This document shows, piece by piece, positions 30,393 through 40,350 of a stretch of DNA of 64,000 nt. Position numbers and translations under genes: made by a program. This DNA comes from Chrysophaeum taylorii (lineage: Eukaryota; Sar; Pelagophyceae; Pelagomonadales; Pelagomonadaceae). The number at the start of each line of letters is the position of its first letter. The first letter of the stretch is position 1. Under the pieces are notes generated by a model, which was not told where the DNA came from, ran no database searches, and saw only the letters and a program-made list of their open reading frames with translations. The stretch covers positions 1-64,000 of the forward strand of contig JAQMWT010000685.1 of the NCBI GenBank assembly GCA_029834535.1, read 5' to 3'.

Positions 30393-33164
30393 TCACGCGT
30401 CGTCAGCATCCCAGACCGGGTGCTCGCCAAGGCTGTACATCATATTTCCTCCGCGGCGGCGGCGATTTGACCTTCTGGTTCTAGTGTCCGAAAAATTCGT
30501 GCCGGACCTTGAATTTGAAGATGATGACGGCGAACCGGGAAATCCCGAATTTGGCGGCGATTCGGCAACCGAAGTCGAGGGCGATACGCCAACCGAAGAT
30601 TGAGGTTTGCAGCGGTTGGAGTGTGGTATGGAAGGTGAACCTTCTATAACGGGAAGAACGGTCTGAAAGTGCCGTTCCAAAGTCTCTCGCAGAGAATCAA
30701 TGCGCTCTTGTGCACACTCACTTGACTTCATACCGGGAGTCTGTGGGCCGGGCTCATGATGAGAGCTCTCTGCCGAGTCAACTTTCTCGGCGGCGCAAGA
30801 TTCGCCCGTTCCGTCATGTGACACGATGGTACTGCGATTCGAGCTGCGGTCCGTGCATCTTGTGCGTGGGTCGGGCACAACACTGATCGCGGCGTCCATT
30901 TCGGAAATGGCGCGCGATGACCGCGTGTTACTTTTTGTGTCGTCGTTGCAGTGGCGTAAGTTGTCGTCGTCGTCGCTTGTTGTCGTGCATAGGCTAGCAT
31001 TGTCACTCTTTATGCTCACGTTGATGGTGGACGGTGCTATCTTGGTTTTGGCTCCGAGGGAGTGCTGCAGTGGCGAGCAGCGCCGTTCGTAAATTCGACG
31101 GATAGCCCCACAGTGGCCATCGAGAAAGCTAAGGAGAAATGAGCGGCGATGTGCAAGCACCTCTCTGGAATCAGTGTGTAACTTAAGCGCGTGTGACTCC
31201 TCTAGCGCGCTCATAAGGGCCTGCGCCTCCCACGATCTCCGATGCGATGGGGGCGCATCAAGGCTACACTTCCGGTCGCTGTGGTCCCAGATCTTTGGAT
31301 GAACGTATTGCCTGCGAGAAAACTTCTCCTCGCCAGCCAGCTGGTTTTCGGACTCATTCAGGAGGCCAACGACGCGCGCACTCATCGCGAGCACTTTTTT
31401 GTAGCGTGCATAGCTCCTGTACAGCGAAAACGCTGTGCGAAGCTGAACAACAACGAGTGGAAGCCCGAAGCCAAAACATCTCAAGATGCTGCGGAAACGA
31501 AGTTCGCGATCCCATATGAAGTGAAAGGCGCCACCACGACGAGAATTCGTTATAAACTCTATCGTCCCGCCCGAACTCTTGACCGACTCGTCGTTCGTCA
31601 TCAAGAACGCGAACAGACTGTCGGCCATGACGGTAATCGCCATGATTGACGAACGCAGGACAGCGCGGTCGACCCAAGTCGATGTTGGGACTTCGGGCAT
31701 GGACGTCCGGACGTATCCAAGAAACGCGAGGAGAGCAACCATGAGCGATGATAAATTTGTAAGCCGGTCGTTGTAGTTGGTACCCGAGACATTCATGAAA
31801 AGTGTCAGAAGAGTCCCCATATTGAGAGCGAGGAGCGGAAGGACCATGCTGCGCAGCGCCGATTCTGGGTGGCGGAACAAAGGGATGATAACGTGAACCG
31901 TGGGCGTGTAGTATACCTTGGACTTCGCATCAAGCGGAAATGTGATGGTTGCGAGGTTACAGAGGATCTCAAAGTTAGGCAGCTTGTTCGCGTGGTCTCG
32001 AATTTTCAGCTGAACTTTCCTGTCGAGGTACCGCCTCACGATCATCGGCAGGGTTGCAAAGTTATGACTGGTCGTGTAGTGAACGAAACGATGCAGATTG
32101 AACCTGACTTTCCACGAGTCCAGCAGATCGATTGCCGCGTCGTCACGCAGCGATGTCGACAGCGTGAGAGCAACAAGTTCGATGTTAAAATGAAGTTGTG
32201 GACGATCAAAGGGAAAATCGGCGTAGTGGTCATAGTCGGACGATACTTCATCGCCGTTGTTGGTAAAGGACAAATTCAATAGGCTGAGGCGGATCGACAA
32301 AACCGCGACAGTTTTGTTCTCGTCCATCCAGCTCCAGTCGTGCTCCGTGTCCCTGACATGGCACTGGACATCATTGATGCGTAATGCGGAACGCTCCATG
32401 ATCGTCTCGCCAATTGCGGTTGGAAGGGATCGAAAGTCGAAGCGGAGGACAATACCCAACAGCAAGTCGATAGACTTATGTACCTCTTTGAGGTTGCGCA
32501 AGCGGTTGACTACGATGGTTGCGTACGTGGGAATATAAATGGTTTTGCTACACTTTTCGACCAAAAGCTTGCTTGACGGGTTGTCGACGTCGACGTCGAC
32601 GGCGTCGCACTGCGCAAAGATACTCTGTGCGGTCGCATTGTCCTGGGTGCTGAGGCTTGGTCGAACGACGCCCCGGAGCTTGGAGCAAATTCGCACGGCT
32701 TGCATAATCGTCAGACTAGCATTGGCTTTCGTCATCGTATTTATGAGGCATTGGGGGTCGATCTGACGCAAGAAGCTGAGATCCGTCCAGCGCTCGGCAC
32801 CGGTGCACTTGACGACTAGCTCGGCCAAGGCATCGTCGATACCTGCACGCTTCAGCGCTGTGATAACGCGAGTCGCCTCGTCGCCGAGAGGGGCGGCTTG
32901 GACAAAACTCAGCTGTTGGCAAATGCGCATGGCTTCAATGGGCGTCAGCTCGCCCGGCTTGAAGACCGTCTTAAGCAAGAACTCGGGTTCGATCGAACGC
33001 ACGAACGAGAAGTCGTCGCACGAAGTGATGCCGAGGCGCTCGATGAGCAACTGACCTACGGAGTCACAAATGCCAGCATTTTTGAGCGCCTGCCGCACGC
33101 GCGCTGGCTCGTGAGCGCAGATGGAATCAAACGGAGGGTTGTCGCACGAGCACCCTTCCCACAT
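30393..33164 (-). CDS. Pentameric ligand-gated ion channel-like protein with duplicated N-terminal helical modules
   Basis: 923 residues, single exon, ATG at 33164. Residues 20-90 and 96-166 are a duplication: each has ALK-x-AGI, then SF-x-R-x-I-x-P and (I/V)-x-x-A-x-RIC-x-x-L, resembling SAM-like helical modules. About 200-430 looks like a Cys-loop-type ligand-binding beta sandwich with VVLRFDF-like strands and the signature FPFDRPQLHFNIEL (317-330). Membrane helices follow at about 436-456, 468-488 (RLTNLSSLMVALLAFLGYVR, then MPEVPTSTWVDRA, like the M2 helix and M2-M3 loop of this family), 501-521 and 558-578. The last ~340 residues are soluble and serine-rich. The Cys-loop cysteines are not apparent. 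Ligand and ion are unknown. A different four-helix membrane protein remains possible. Confidence 0.6.
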   Translation of the reverse strand: MWEGCSCDNPPFDSICAHEPARVRQALKNAGICDSVGQLLIERLGITSCDDFSFVRSIEPEFLLKTVFKPGELTPIEAMRICQQLSFVQAAPLGDEATRVITALKRAGIDDALAELVVKCTGAERWTDLSFLRQIDPQCLINTMTKANASLTIMQAVRICSKLRGVVRPSLSTQDNATAQSIFAQCDAVDVDVDNPSSKLLVEKCSKTIYIPTYATIVVNRLRNLKEVHKSIDLLLGIVLRFDFRSLPTAIGETIMERSALRINDVQCHVRDTEHDWSWMDENKTVAVLSIRLSLLNLSFTNNGDEVSSDYDHYADFPFDRPQLHFNIELVALTLSTSLRDDAAIDLLDSWKVRFNLHRFVHYTTSHNFATLPMIVRRYLDRKVQLKIRDHANKLPNFEILCNLATITFPLDAKSKVYYTPTVHVIIPLFRHPESALRSMVLPLLALNMGTLLTLFMNVSGTNYNDRLTNLSSLMVALLAFLGYVRTSMPEVPTSTWVDRAVLRSSIMAITVMADSLFAFLMTNDESVKSSGGTIEFITNSRRGGAFHFIWDRELRFRSILRCFGFGLPLVVVQLRTAFSLYRSYARYKKVLAMSARVVGLLNESENQLAGEEKFSRRQYVHPKIWDHSDRKCSLDAPPSHRRSWEAQALMSALEESHALKLHTDSREVLAHRRSFLLSFLDGHCGAIRRIYERRCSPLQHSLGAKTKIAPSTINVSIKSDNASLCTTTSDDDDNLRHCNDDTKSNTRSSRAISEMDAAISVVPDPRTRCTDRSSNRSTIVSHDGTGESCAAEKVDSAESSHHEPGPQTPGMKSSECAQERIDSLRETLERHFQTVLPVIEGSPSIPHSNRCKPQSSVGVSPSTSVAESPPNSGFPGSPSSSSNSRSGTNFSDTRTRRSNRRRRGGNMMYSLGEHPVWDADDA

Positions 33165-33462
33165 GGCGTGAGCACGACGCTCATCCAGCCATCCTCACGA
33201 ACCATGGATTTGTAACGCGCCGCAGGTGCGCATCATCCTCGCGGTTGCGCGTGCTGTGACGAAGGTCCAAGCAGGTCGTTGAGATGGAACGTGCTTGACA
33301 AAGAGAATTTGTTGTACCCTATATGTCGAGAGATAGGATTGTATCACATCAGTATATTGAAAATAGGATTATCACGTCATTACGATCAGAAGAAGACACG
33401 ATTTTTTATGTACTGTTTCGAAACTGTACAAAGATATGATATATCACTTGATCAAGATGACA

Positions 33463-33752
33463 TGCCCTCACCGCCCGCCCTCAGCCATGTCACCGCCTCG
33501 GGCAGCCCCACCCGGGCCGCCCGCGCCCAGCAGGACGTCACACTTCGTCGCACATACGTCCGGCGGCAGCATGCCTACGACCTGCGGGCGGGGCCCATCC
33601 TCTCTTCGCCCGCGGCTCGGCGATGAGCCCGAAAACAAGGCCTCGGGATGCGTCTGCCTTCTCCCCCCCCATCTCTCTCCTAGGTGGCTTGGTCCCCCGA
33701 CCCCCTTTCAGGCATTTCTCACGTCTCCACACAACCTCCTGCACGCCCCTGC
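33463..33752 (+). repeat. Dispersed repeat family 2, copy 2
   Basis: Collinear with 14503-14811 for about 300 bases. It sits 110-400 bases upstream of the CCDC22 start, so it may form part of that gene's promoter or 5' leader. AAAACCCTTA (33801-33810) follows between repeat and start codon. Confidence 0.6.
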
Positions 33753-33860
33753 TTGCTCATGTTTGCCCCCCCCCCCTCATATTACTCGTGTCGACCCTTC
33801 AAAACCCTTATGCAGAAGAGGGATTTTTGGTGGTAGGTTTAGTATTTAGGAAGGTTGAAA

Positions 33861-35834
33861 ATGGGTGATGGCGACGCGCAAGAGGCCGAGCAGATTTTGC
33901 TGCTGGCGCTGGGGCTGTCGCTGCGCGAGGTGGGCGGCGTGCCCGAGAGTGTCAGGAGCGTGGCGGCCGTGACGGCCGAGGTGTTGGTGAGCATCGTGTC
34001 ACGATCGGTCGTGTTAATCGACGAGTTCGAGGAGCGCGAGGCGCGGCCTCTGCCACAGCGTTTGCCGAGCGGGGCTGCGTCGAGGCACCGGCTATGTACG
34101 CAGATCGCCGGAAGGCTCAAGGAGCTTGGGTTTGGTGGGGAGATCGGCTACAACCAGCTGCTGTATCCGAGCGAGGCGTCTACGCGCGCGTTGTTGACGT
34201 GGCTCGTGGACCGGTTGCCGCGGACCGACGAGGAGCGCGGGGGCGCGCAGGAGGCGATGGACGCGTCGACGGTGTTGCGTTTCCGGATGGCCGAGCGGGT
34301 CGGAACGTGGACGCGCGAGAACTGGCGTCTGCCGACTCTTCGGCCGAAGGGCAAAGTCGTTTCCGGCGCGCGACCTCGCCGGTGGCAGACGTGGAAGCTC
34401 GGGCCCGCGTTCGATAAAGCGCCGCTCGTGAGTCGTCAGGTGCCGGAGGGCGCCGACGTGCTGCCGTCGTTACTCGAACTCGCGGCGGCGAACGCGATCG
34501 CGACGGCGCGCGCCGAGGCAGCGCTCGACGCCGACGACCTCCTCGCCGTCGTCGTCGGCGACGACGAGAAGGAGACTCCCGCGCCGCGTCTCGCGCTCGG
34601 CGCCGCGAGCGAGGTGGACTTTGGTTGGGGGTCGCGCGCATCGATGCCGTCGCTTCGCGACATGGTGACGACGCTTGAGCGCGCGGCGCGAGGCGAGAGC
34701 GACGAGACAGAGACGGCTTCGCTCGGCCGTCTCGCGCACGCGGCGTGGTTCACTCACGGAGACGATTCGGCCGCGCAGCACGCCGCGGCGACGAAGAAAC
34801 AGCAGCAGCAGCAGCAGCATGTCGCTTCGGAAGCGGCCGACCACGAGGCGGTGGCGGCCCGGGCCGAGGGGGCAGCGACTGTCGAGGAGACGAGCGCGGT
34901 GTCGAAACTGACGAAAGTATTGGAGAAGCTCGGGGAGGAGTACCAAGGCGAGCGCAAACGCGCCGTGCAGTTTGAGTCGGAGCGCGAGGCCGCGTCGCGC
35001 CGCGCTCTCGAGCTCGAGGGCGAATTAGAGAGCGCAAGAAAGCGGCAGGAGACGCTCGAGCGCGAGTACACGGTGCGCCGAAAAACTCTCGAGATGTTGC
35101 CCGAGTCGCAGGAGGCGATCGGCAAGCTGCGCGAGATCTGCGCCGCATCGCAGCGGCGGCTCGCCGATCTCCAGGCCGAATGGGAGCGCCACCGAACGCC
35201 GCTCGCGCGCCAGATCGCCGAGAAGCGCGACGAGCGCGCTCGACGCCGCGCGAGGGCGCGCGCCATGGTCGACGAGATGAAGCGGTGCCGCGCCGAGATG
35301 CAACAGATGGTCCTCGACGTCGCCGACAAGGACGAGCGCGCCAAACTCCTCGACGCCGAGTATGCTAAGATGCCCAAAAACGTCAACCGCACCCTCTACA
35401 CCTACCGTATTATGGACATCATTGGCTCCATCGCCAAACAGAAGACCGAGATCGCCAAGATTATCGACGACATTCGCCTCGTCCAAAAGGACAACAACAA
35501 GGTTGGCGAGACGCTGCGGCGGACCGAAGCCATCGCCGACGAGCGCGTCTACCAGGAAGCCAAGGCCCAAAAGTCAGATCCGGCCATGGTTCAATCCTAC
35601 CGTTACCTTTCCGATCTCCGCCAGCTCTTCGAAAACCTCGTCTCCGTCATCGATCAAAACGGCAGGGTTACGCGAGACGCCCGCGACTATGAAACCAAGA
35701 GCAAGCAGCTCCAATCCCGCGTCGATGCCAACAATTTAAGGCGCATCCTCGACGACCTCCAGCAAGTTAGAGCCGAAAATGAAAAGACCCTCCATCAGCT
35801 CAAAGCGAGTCGCTCCACCTTCTCCACGTCCTGA
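33861..35834 (+). CDS. CCDC22: CCDC22 homolog (CCC complex)
   Basis: 657 residues, starting at 33861 (MGDGDAQEAEQILLLAL). The N-terminal calponin-homology-like domain carries AGRLKELGF, then IGYNQLLYPSEASTRALLTWL and DRLP, the most conserved part of CCDC22. A low-complexity linker with a glutamine run follows. From about residue 345 the protein is coiled coil, including EMLPESQEAIGKL, EWERHRTPL, YTYRIMDIIGSIAKQK and KIIDDIRLVQKD, all CCDC22 signatures. CCDC22 with CCDC93 and COMMD proteins forms the CCC complex that works with Retriever and WASH in endosomal recycling. No intron. Confidence 0.92.
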   Translation: MGDGDAQEAEQILLLALGLSLREVGGVPESVRSVAAVTAEVLVSIVSRSVVLIDEFEEREARPLPQRLPSGAASRHRLCTQIAGRLKELGFGGEIGYNQLLYPSEASTRALLTWLVDRLPRTDEERGGAQEAMDASTVLRFRMAERVGTWTRENWRLPTLRPKGKVVSGARPRRWQTWKLGPAFDKAPLVSRQVPEGADVLPSLLELAAANAIATARAEAALDADDLLAVVVGDDEKETPAPRLALGAASEVDFGWGSRASMPSLRDMVTTLERAARGESDETETASLGRLAHAAWFTHGDDSAAQHAAATKKQQQQQQHVASEAADHEAVAARAEGAATVEETSAVSKLTKVLEKLGEEYQGERKRAVQFESEREAASRRALELEGELESARKRQETLEREYTVRRKTLEMLPESQEAIGKLREICAASQRRLADLQAEWERHRTPLARQIAEKRDERARRRARARAMVDEMKRCRAEMQQMVLDVADKDERAKLLDAEYAKMPKNVNRTLYTYRIMDIIGSIAKQKTEIAKIIDDIRLVQKDNNKVGETLRRTEAIADERVYQEAKAQKSDPAMVQSYRYLSDLRQLFENLVSVIDQNGRVTRDARDYETKSKQLQSRVDANNLRRILDDLQQVRAENEKTLHQLKASRSTFSTS

Positions 35835-36009
35835 TGCTGACGACATCGGGACCCAAGGAAATGACGATGAGGCTTCTTCTTGTGTCTCGAGTTGTTTCTC
35901 TAGCCTGCTATTGGCGCCGGGACCTTTGTCATTCTCAATATGGCTCTGAATAGACCACATACTTCATCACGGCAGCACAGCTTAGGCACGCGCCACACCC
36001 ACGAGGTCC
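35835..36009. other. Short spacer
   Basis: 3' flank of CCDC22; nothing recognised. Confidence 0.4.
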
Positions 36010-36300
36010 GGGCTCGCACATCGTCCGTGTGCATGACCAGGGTCGTCGCATCTTGGTGAGGTTTCGTTGTCGAGGCGTGCGGCCGCAGTTACCAGGGCAT
36101 GGGGCCGAAGTACGTGCGTGCCTCGATGGGCCATACCCCGCGCCACTGCGAACGTTCTCGATTCCAACCGGCAAATCGCCCGGCAGGCGAGCACTGGCTC
36201 GGAGCAGGTATCAAACTACGCCGGGAGGACAATCGGATGCGCTCACAAGGCGCAGGTTCGCAAAGCACCATCCTCCATCGCAATCGCACGGCCAGCAGCG
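36010..36300 (-). mobile_element. SINE-like copy, inverted, diverged
   Basis: Read on the minus strand, bases 36300-36090 match the 5' two thirds of the SINE at 27141 (GCGATTGCGATGGAGGA, later AACGTTCGCAGTGG and GGGGTATGGCC). The 3' part differs and no GTTA tail is seen, so this may be a truncated or older subfamily copy. Confidence 0.65.
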
Positions 36301-36425
36301 ATTAGGCGTCCGGTCTCAACTACCACCACAACTACGCGGTTTCTCGATTTCGCCATATGGTTATTAATAAGAAACTCCTCCCCGAGAACCCAGTTTACCC
36401 GATGTCGTGGACGACACTTGTCTTT

Positions 36426-39071
36426 TTACAGGAAGGAGAAGGGGCGAGTGAGATGGAGTAGTTCTGTAACGGACTGCTGGAAGACGACAGGGGCTTGGGC
36501 AACGCGGTCCATGGCCTCTTGAGAGCTCACAGTCTCGAGACAGCGCCTCAAACTGACGTGTGAGGTGTGGCCAGGCAAGAAGCTGTCGTTCAGCACAAGT
36601 CTTTTCTCGACCCCATTCGTCCTTCCCGGCGTCGGCGATGACGCAGCCACCGGCGGCGCGGAATCGCTAGTTTTCCGCTTTTCTGCCGATTCGTCGGCCT
36701 TTGCATCGACAGTTTCCTTCCTTTGGTCTGTCGGCACGACAGTTTTCGTGGTTGGCTTCTCTTCGCTCGAGAAAGCCGTTTTGCCACTCTGTTCGGAAGT
36801 ATGATCAAGTCGATCGGTTGGCGCGGCTCGGCCTTCGCTTTGATTTGTCGATACGGCGCTCTCGTCGCAAGCGGGAGAATGATCGGTTGGCAGCGTGATT
36901 TCTTGCTGGCCGACAACAATGCCACACTTGAGCTCGGGGGGATCACCGGGAACGTCGGGTGCCTCGCGCTTGGTCTTGGAAGCGACGTCGCGTTCGACTA
37001 GGAGCGTGAAAGAGTCGTCGAAAGCGCCCGCCGGGTTGTCGCCGACGAAGACGTCGGTTTCACGGACGTGGACGGCAACACGGTCAGGCGTCATTGTGAG
37101 CTCGGGTGGGCAATTTTTGAAGTCAAATCCGGCGGCGAGGCTCGCGACCTCCGAGCAAAGCTTGAGCTCGAGAGAAGCGGCTTTGACCGAATGCGACGCC
37201 TTGGAGTCTGTCTCCTCTGGCGAGACATTGATTCCAGAGCGGCGGAGCGCCCACACAAGCCGCCCAGGCGAGAGATCGTAGTCGAGAAGGTCCCGGAGGT
37301 CCGGAACGTCGCGCGGCGCAACGAGGCGGCATGCGCCTCCGGCGCCGACCTCGACGACAAGACGGAAGCGCGGCGTGACGAGCGTGAGGCGGCACTGCGC
37401 AGTTTCGACCTCGGAAGGAGCGTCGCTGGCCGAGGCCTCGAGCGCCCACGACACGTACGGCAAGTCGAGAGTGCGCGGCTGCACGACAGCCAGCACGCCA
37501 GATCGCGTAGCATTGAAGCCGACTTCGCGTTTGGTGACGTTGTACTCGACCTGCGAGGTCGTGCCGTCGATCCAGCCGTCTCGAGCCGTGTCCCACCACG
37601 CAACGCGGAGCACGTCGTCATCCTGGTCACACGGTAAGACGATGCCGTCGGGTACCCCGAGTCGAACGCGGAGGTACTGGTTGAGCGCCGGCGCGGCGAC
37701 CTTGTCGATAGGGACGTAGGCACCGAGCTCTGTCCCGAGCGGAAAGTGCTGGACGCGGACCCGGGTCGCCAGGTCGGTGATCTGTTGCATCACAAGCCGC
37801 GGCTTGATTTCATGGCGGCACGGCGGCAGGTCGACGAGCTCCACTTGGATAACGCCACCAACCACGAGCATATCTGCACTGGGTAGCAGACCCTCCTGAA
37901 GCTCCTCATCCTCTGCGCCCTCCTTCTTTCTTGTCGTCGTGAGGTACTGAACGGGGACGTGCTCGTACGGAAAGAATACCACGCGCGCGCCGAGACGCTG
38001 CGTGCCGAGCGACTTGGGAAGGTCGAGATTGAGGTTGACCGAGCCAAAGTTCAGCTGTTTGAAAGGACCCCGGGTAGTCCTGCTGCTGAGGTTTGCCCAG
38101 ACTCCCACACGCACGGATCCACGCGTCAGGGCCTCGAGCCTGTTGGCGGGGGCGATCTCCGCCGCGTCCGCTTCCTCGTCGAGCTCGCACCGTACGATCG
38201 TCAGCCGCTTGTCGATCTGGTTGTCCTTGGCGGCGTTGTTCAAGGACGACAGCGCCGACCTCGCGATAGCGAGGGGTGCAGCGCCCGAGGCCTTGTGGTC
38301 GAGTATTGTCGCACTACTGCCAGGCCGCGCCAGGGTCTCGGCGCCCATCGTCGCACCACCCGTCGACGACGTCGGCGCCGCGCCGGCGTCGGCATCGCTC
38401 GACTCGTCCAGAACCAAGTCAGCGCCAGTGACGATAAATTCGTTCCGCTCCTTGGCGGCGGCGTCGACATCTGGAGCATCGGCGTGTTGTAGGACGTGCG
38501 CGCTCGCTCGATCCACGAGCGTGACGACCGCATCCCGCAGCCGGGAGACAAACGCGCCACATCGCGCGTCCTCGTCGTCGTCGCGTCGCGCCCTCGCCTC
38601 TGCCTGCCGGGCGACCAGCGAAGCGGCGATCGTCTGCGTCCTGCAAACTTTTTGCAACACGACCTCGAGTGTTGGCTCCGTCGATGCCTCGAGCTCGTCG
38701 AGGAGCTCACTCAAGTACGTGTTGAGCTCGCGGTCCGACTCGGCCGACGGCAGCTTGGAGCACCGCAGACATGCTTGCCAAGCGGCCTCCTCGCCAAGTT
38801 TCATTCGAACTCGTGCCAGCTCATGAGCCTTCGCGGCGGTGTATTCCGTGTCCTCGACCGCTTCGCCGGCCAGACTACGCAGCTCCTCCTCTCTCACAAC
38901 GCGCCGCCTCTCGGTCTCCACCCGCGCGCGCTCCTCGGCGGCTCGCCTTTCCTCCTCGACCTTTTTCTCGCGCTCCGCTGCTGCTAACGCCTCCTGCCGT
39001 TCGGCCTCTACCCGCTCAGCCTCGAGCTCTGCCTTGCTCTTCTTCTTCGCTTTACCCTTCTTCGGCCCCAT
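36426..39071 (-). CDS. DNAI7: DNAI7/CASC1-like axonemal dynein intermediate chain
   Basis: 881 residues, ATG at 39071 (MGPKKGKAKKKSKAELEAER), the characteristic CASC1 N-terminus. A long charged helix (residues about 10-75) leads into a conserved region with WQACLRCSKLPSAESDRELN. The middle holds the CASC1 family domain: VWANLSSRTTRGPFKQLNF, DLPKSLGTQRLGARVVFFPY and VDLPPCRHEIKPRLVMQQ. The last ~200 residues are a poorly conserved Ser/Thr/Lys-rich tail. The family (FAP94/IC97) belongs to inner dynein arm machinery of motile cilia. Its start overlaps the 3' end of the next gene upstream by 20 bases. Confidence 0.85.
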   Translation of the reverse strand: MGPKKGKAKKKSKAELEAERVEAERQEALAAAEREKKVEEERRAAEERARVETERRRVVREEELRSLAGEAVEDTEYTAAKAHELARVRMKLGEEAAWQACLRCSKLPSAESDRELNTYLSELLDELEASTEPTLEVVLQKVCRTQTIAASLVARQAEARARRDDDEDARCGAFVSRLRDAVVTLVDRASAHVLQHADAPDVDAAAKERNEFIVTGADLVLDESSDADAGAAPTSSTGGATMGAETLARPGSSATILDHKASGAAPLAIARSALSSLNNAAKDNQIDKRLTIVRCELDEEADAAEIAPANRLEALTRGSVRVGVWANLSSRTTRGPFKQLNFGSVNLNLDLPKSLGTQRLGARVVFFPYEHVPVQYLTTTRKKEGAEDEELQEGLLPSADMLVVGGVIQVELVDLPPCRHEIKPRLVMQQITDLATRVRVQHFPLGTELGAYVPIDKVAAPALNQYLRVRLGVPDGIVLPCDQDDDVLRVAWWDTARDGWIDGTTSQVEYNVTKREVGFNATRSGVLAVVQPRTLDLPYVSWALEASASDAPSEVETAQCRLTLVTPRFRLVVEVGAGGACRLVAPRDVPDLRDLLDYDLSPGRLVWALRRSGINVSPEETDSKASHSVKAASLELKLCSEVASLAAGFDFKNCPPELTMTPDRVAVHVRETDVFVGDNPAGAFDDSFTLLVERDVASKTKREAPDVPGDPPELKCGIVVGQQEITLPTDHSPACDESAVSTNQSEGRAAPTDRLDHTSEQSGKTAFSSEEKPTTKTVVPTDQRKETVDAKADESAEKRKTSDSAPPVAASSPTPGRTNGVEKRLVLNDSFLPGHTSHVSLRRCLETVSSQEAMDRVAQAPVVFQQSVTELLHLTRPFSFL

Positions 39072-39857
39072 CGGGCGGGGCGGCGGCGTTAAGTTTGTAT
39101 TTAGCCGTTGGCGGCAAGACGGCGGGGCCTTTCGCCCGGCGAAACTTTGGATTGTCGAATCTGGGCGAATAATAGCGCGACGTGAGCATATCATTATGCT
39201 TGACGACGCGGTTGGGCACGCGATGGTAAGGGTCGACTCTTTCGTACGTGCCCGGCGTGATGTGTCCGAAAGTGACGAAATACAAGAGGGTGGCGTCTCG
39301 CTCGTAGGTGTATACATCACTGACCAGGACGACGGGATCCTCGAAGTCGGAAATGCGCGTTGTGATGACCACCGGCGAGTGCGACATGGAGATTGGCAGC
39401 TCGAGGAGACGTGTCGCTGGTCAAAAAAACAGGGCCGGAGGGGTCGCGAGTTGTCCTCGAGACAAGACGATCGGTTCGAGGCGTCCGTCGAGCGCGCCGA
39501 GCTCGACGCGCGCTCGGGCGTCGGCGGTCGCGCGCCGCGAGCTTTGCGGCGCGTGTTTCGCCGCGCTTCGTATAGGCGCGTCGCGAGGTCGCAATGGAGT
39601 TCCAATTGCGCGGCGCATTCCTTGCGCTCGAGCGCCTCCCATTCGACGACTCGATCGCGGAAGAAAACGCGTTGTCGACTCAGCTCGAAGCACCCACGGC
39701 ACCCGAGCCGGTCCTAAACGGGCACGCAGCATAGTCTATTTTTGCGAAAGACGTAATCGGGGCATGGTTTGTCGTCGTAGGTATCGAAGACGTCGCGTTT
39801 CGCATTTCGGCGAAGACCAATAGCGTACGGCGTATGGCTCCTCGAAGAGCATTTCAT
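39052..39857 (-). CDS. Uncharacterised three-exon gene overlapping DNAI7
   Basis: Proposed exons 39753-39857, 39464-39713 and 39052-39416 (introns 39 and 47 bases, GT-AG; second acceptor preceded by a T run); total 720 bases, 239 residues. The first exon encodes RNAKRDVFDTYDDKPCPDY. The second encodes FELSRQRVFFRDRVVEWEAL. The last encodes SPVVITTRISDFEDPVVLVS, then TFGHITPGTYERVDPYHRVP and KYKLN, which reads as genuine protein. I do not recognise the family. The C-terminal YYSPRF-x-NPKFRRAKG-like segment resembles short repetitive motifs of microtubule-associated proteins, which would fit the ciliary neighbour, but this is a guess. Exon 2's frame near its end is the weakest part. Confidence 0.45.
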
Positions 39858-39905
39858 TTCATTTCATTCCGTTTCATTTCATTCCATTTCATTTCATTTC
39901 ATTTC
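39850..39905 (+). repeat. (ATTTC)n microsatellite
   Basis: About 11 pentamer units with a few changes, overlapping the proposed start of the uncharacterised minus-strand gene, whose upstream region it forms. Confidence 0.9.
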
Positions 39906-40350
39906 GGGGGCACAGTAGGCGGGTGATCCGCAGAACGTGGTGGTGGCGCGTCAATCGCCAAGCCAAAGTCAGCAAGCGAGGCCGTCGGTACGGACGAGGA
40001 CGTTTATGGCCTCGAGGTGGCGGAAGACAAGTAGGTCGTGGGCACCCTCGAGCTCAGCAGACTTATTAAACGTCGTCTTTCGGCAATCTGTCGTGGCGCT
40101 CGATCGGCGCCCGCACTATTATGAACGTCCAAACCGATGAAAACGTGGGTCTTGGAACGCCAGGAAGCACTCGCAAAAGCTTGTGCTGCTGCTGCTGCTG
40201 CTGCTGCGACAATGCGCTTCGCATCGCCCGTCTGGACCAGACATATTTTTAAAGGAGCCAGATTGATCGCACACCATAATCATCGCATTGACTGACGTGG
40301 TACCACGTCAAGAACAAGAAGAGGGTAAGGAGATATATGTCTTGTGAAGA
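39906..40350. other. Spacer with a (CTG)n run
   Basis: Upstream region of the ClpX-like gene. A (CTG)8-type run lies at about 40184-40207. Otherwise nothing recognised. Confidence 0.5.
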
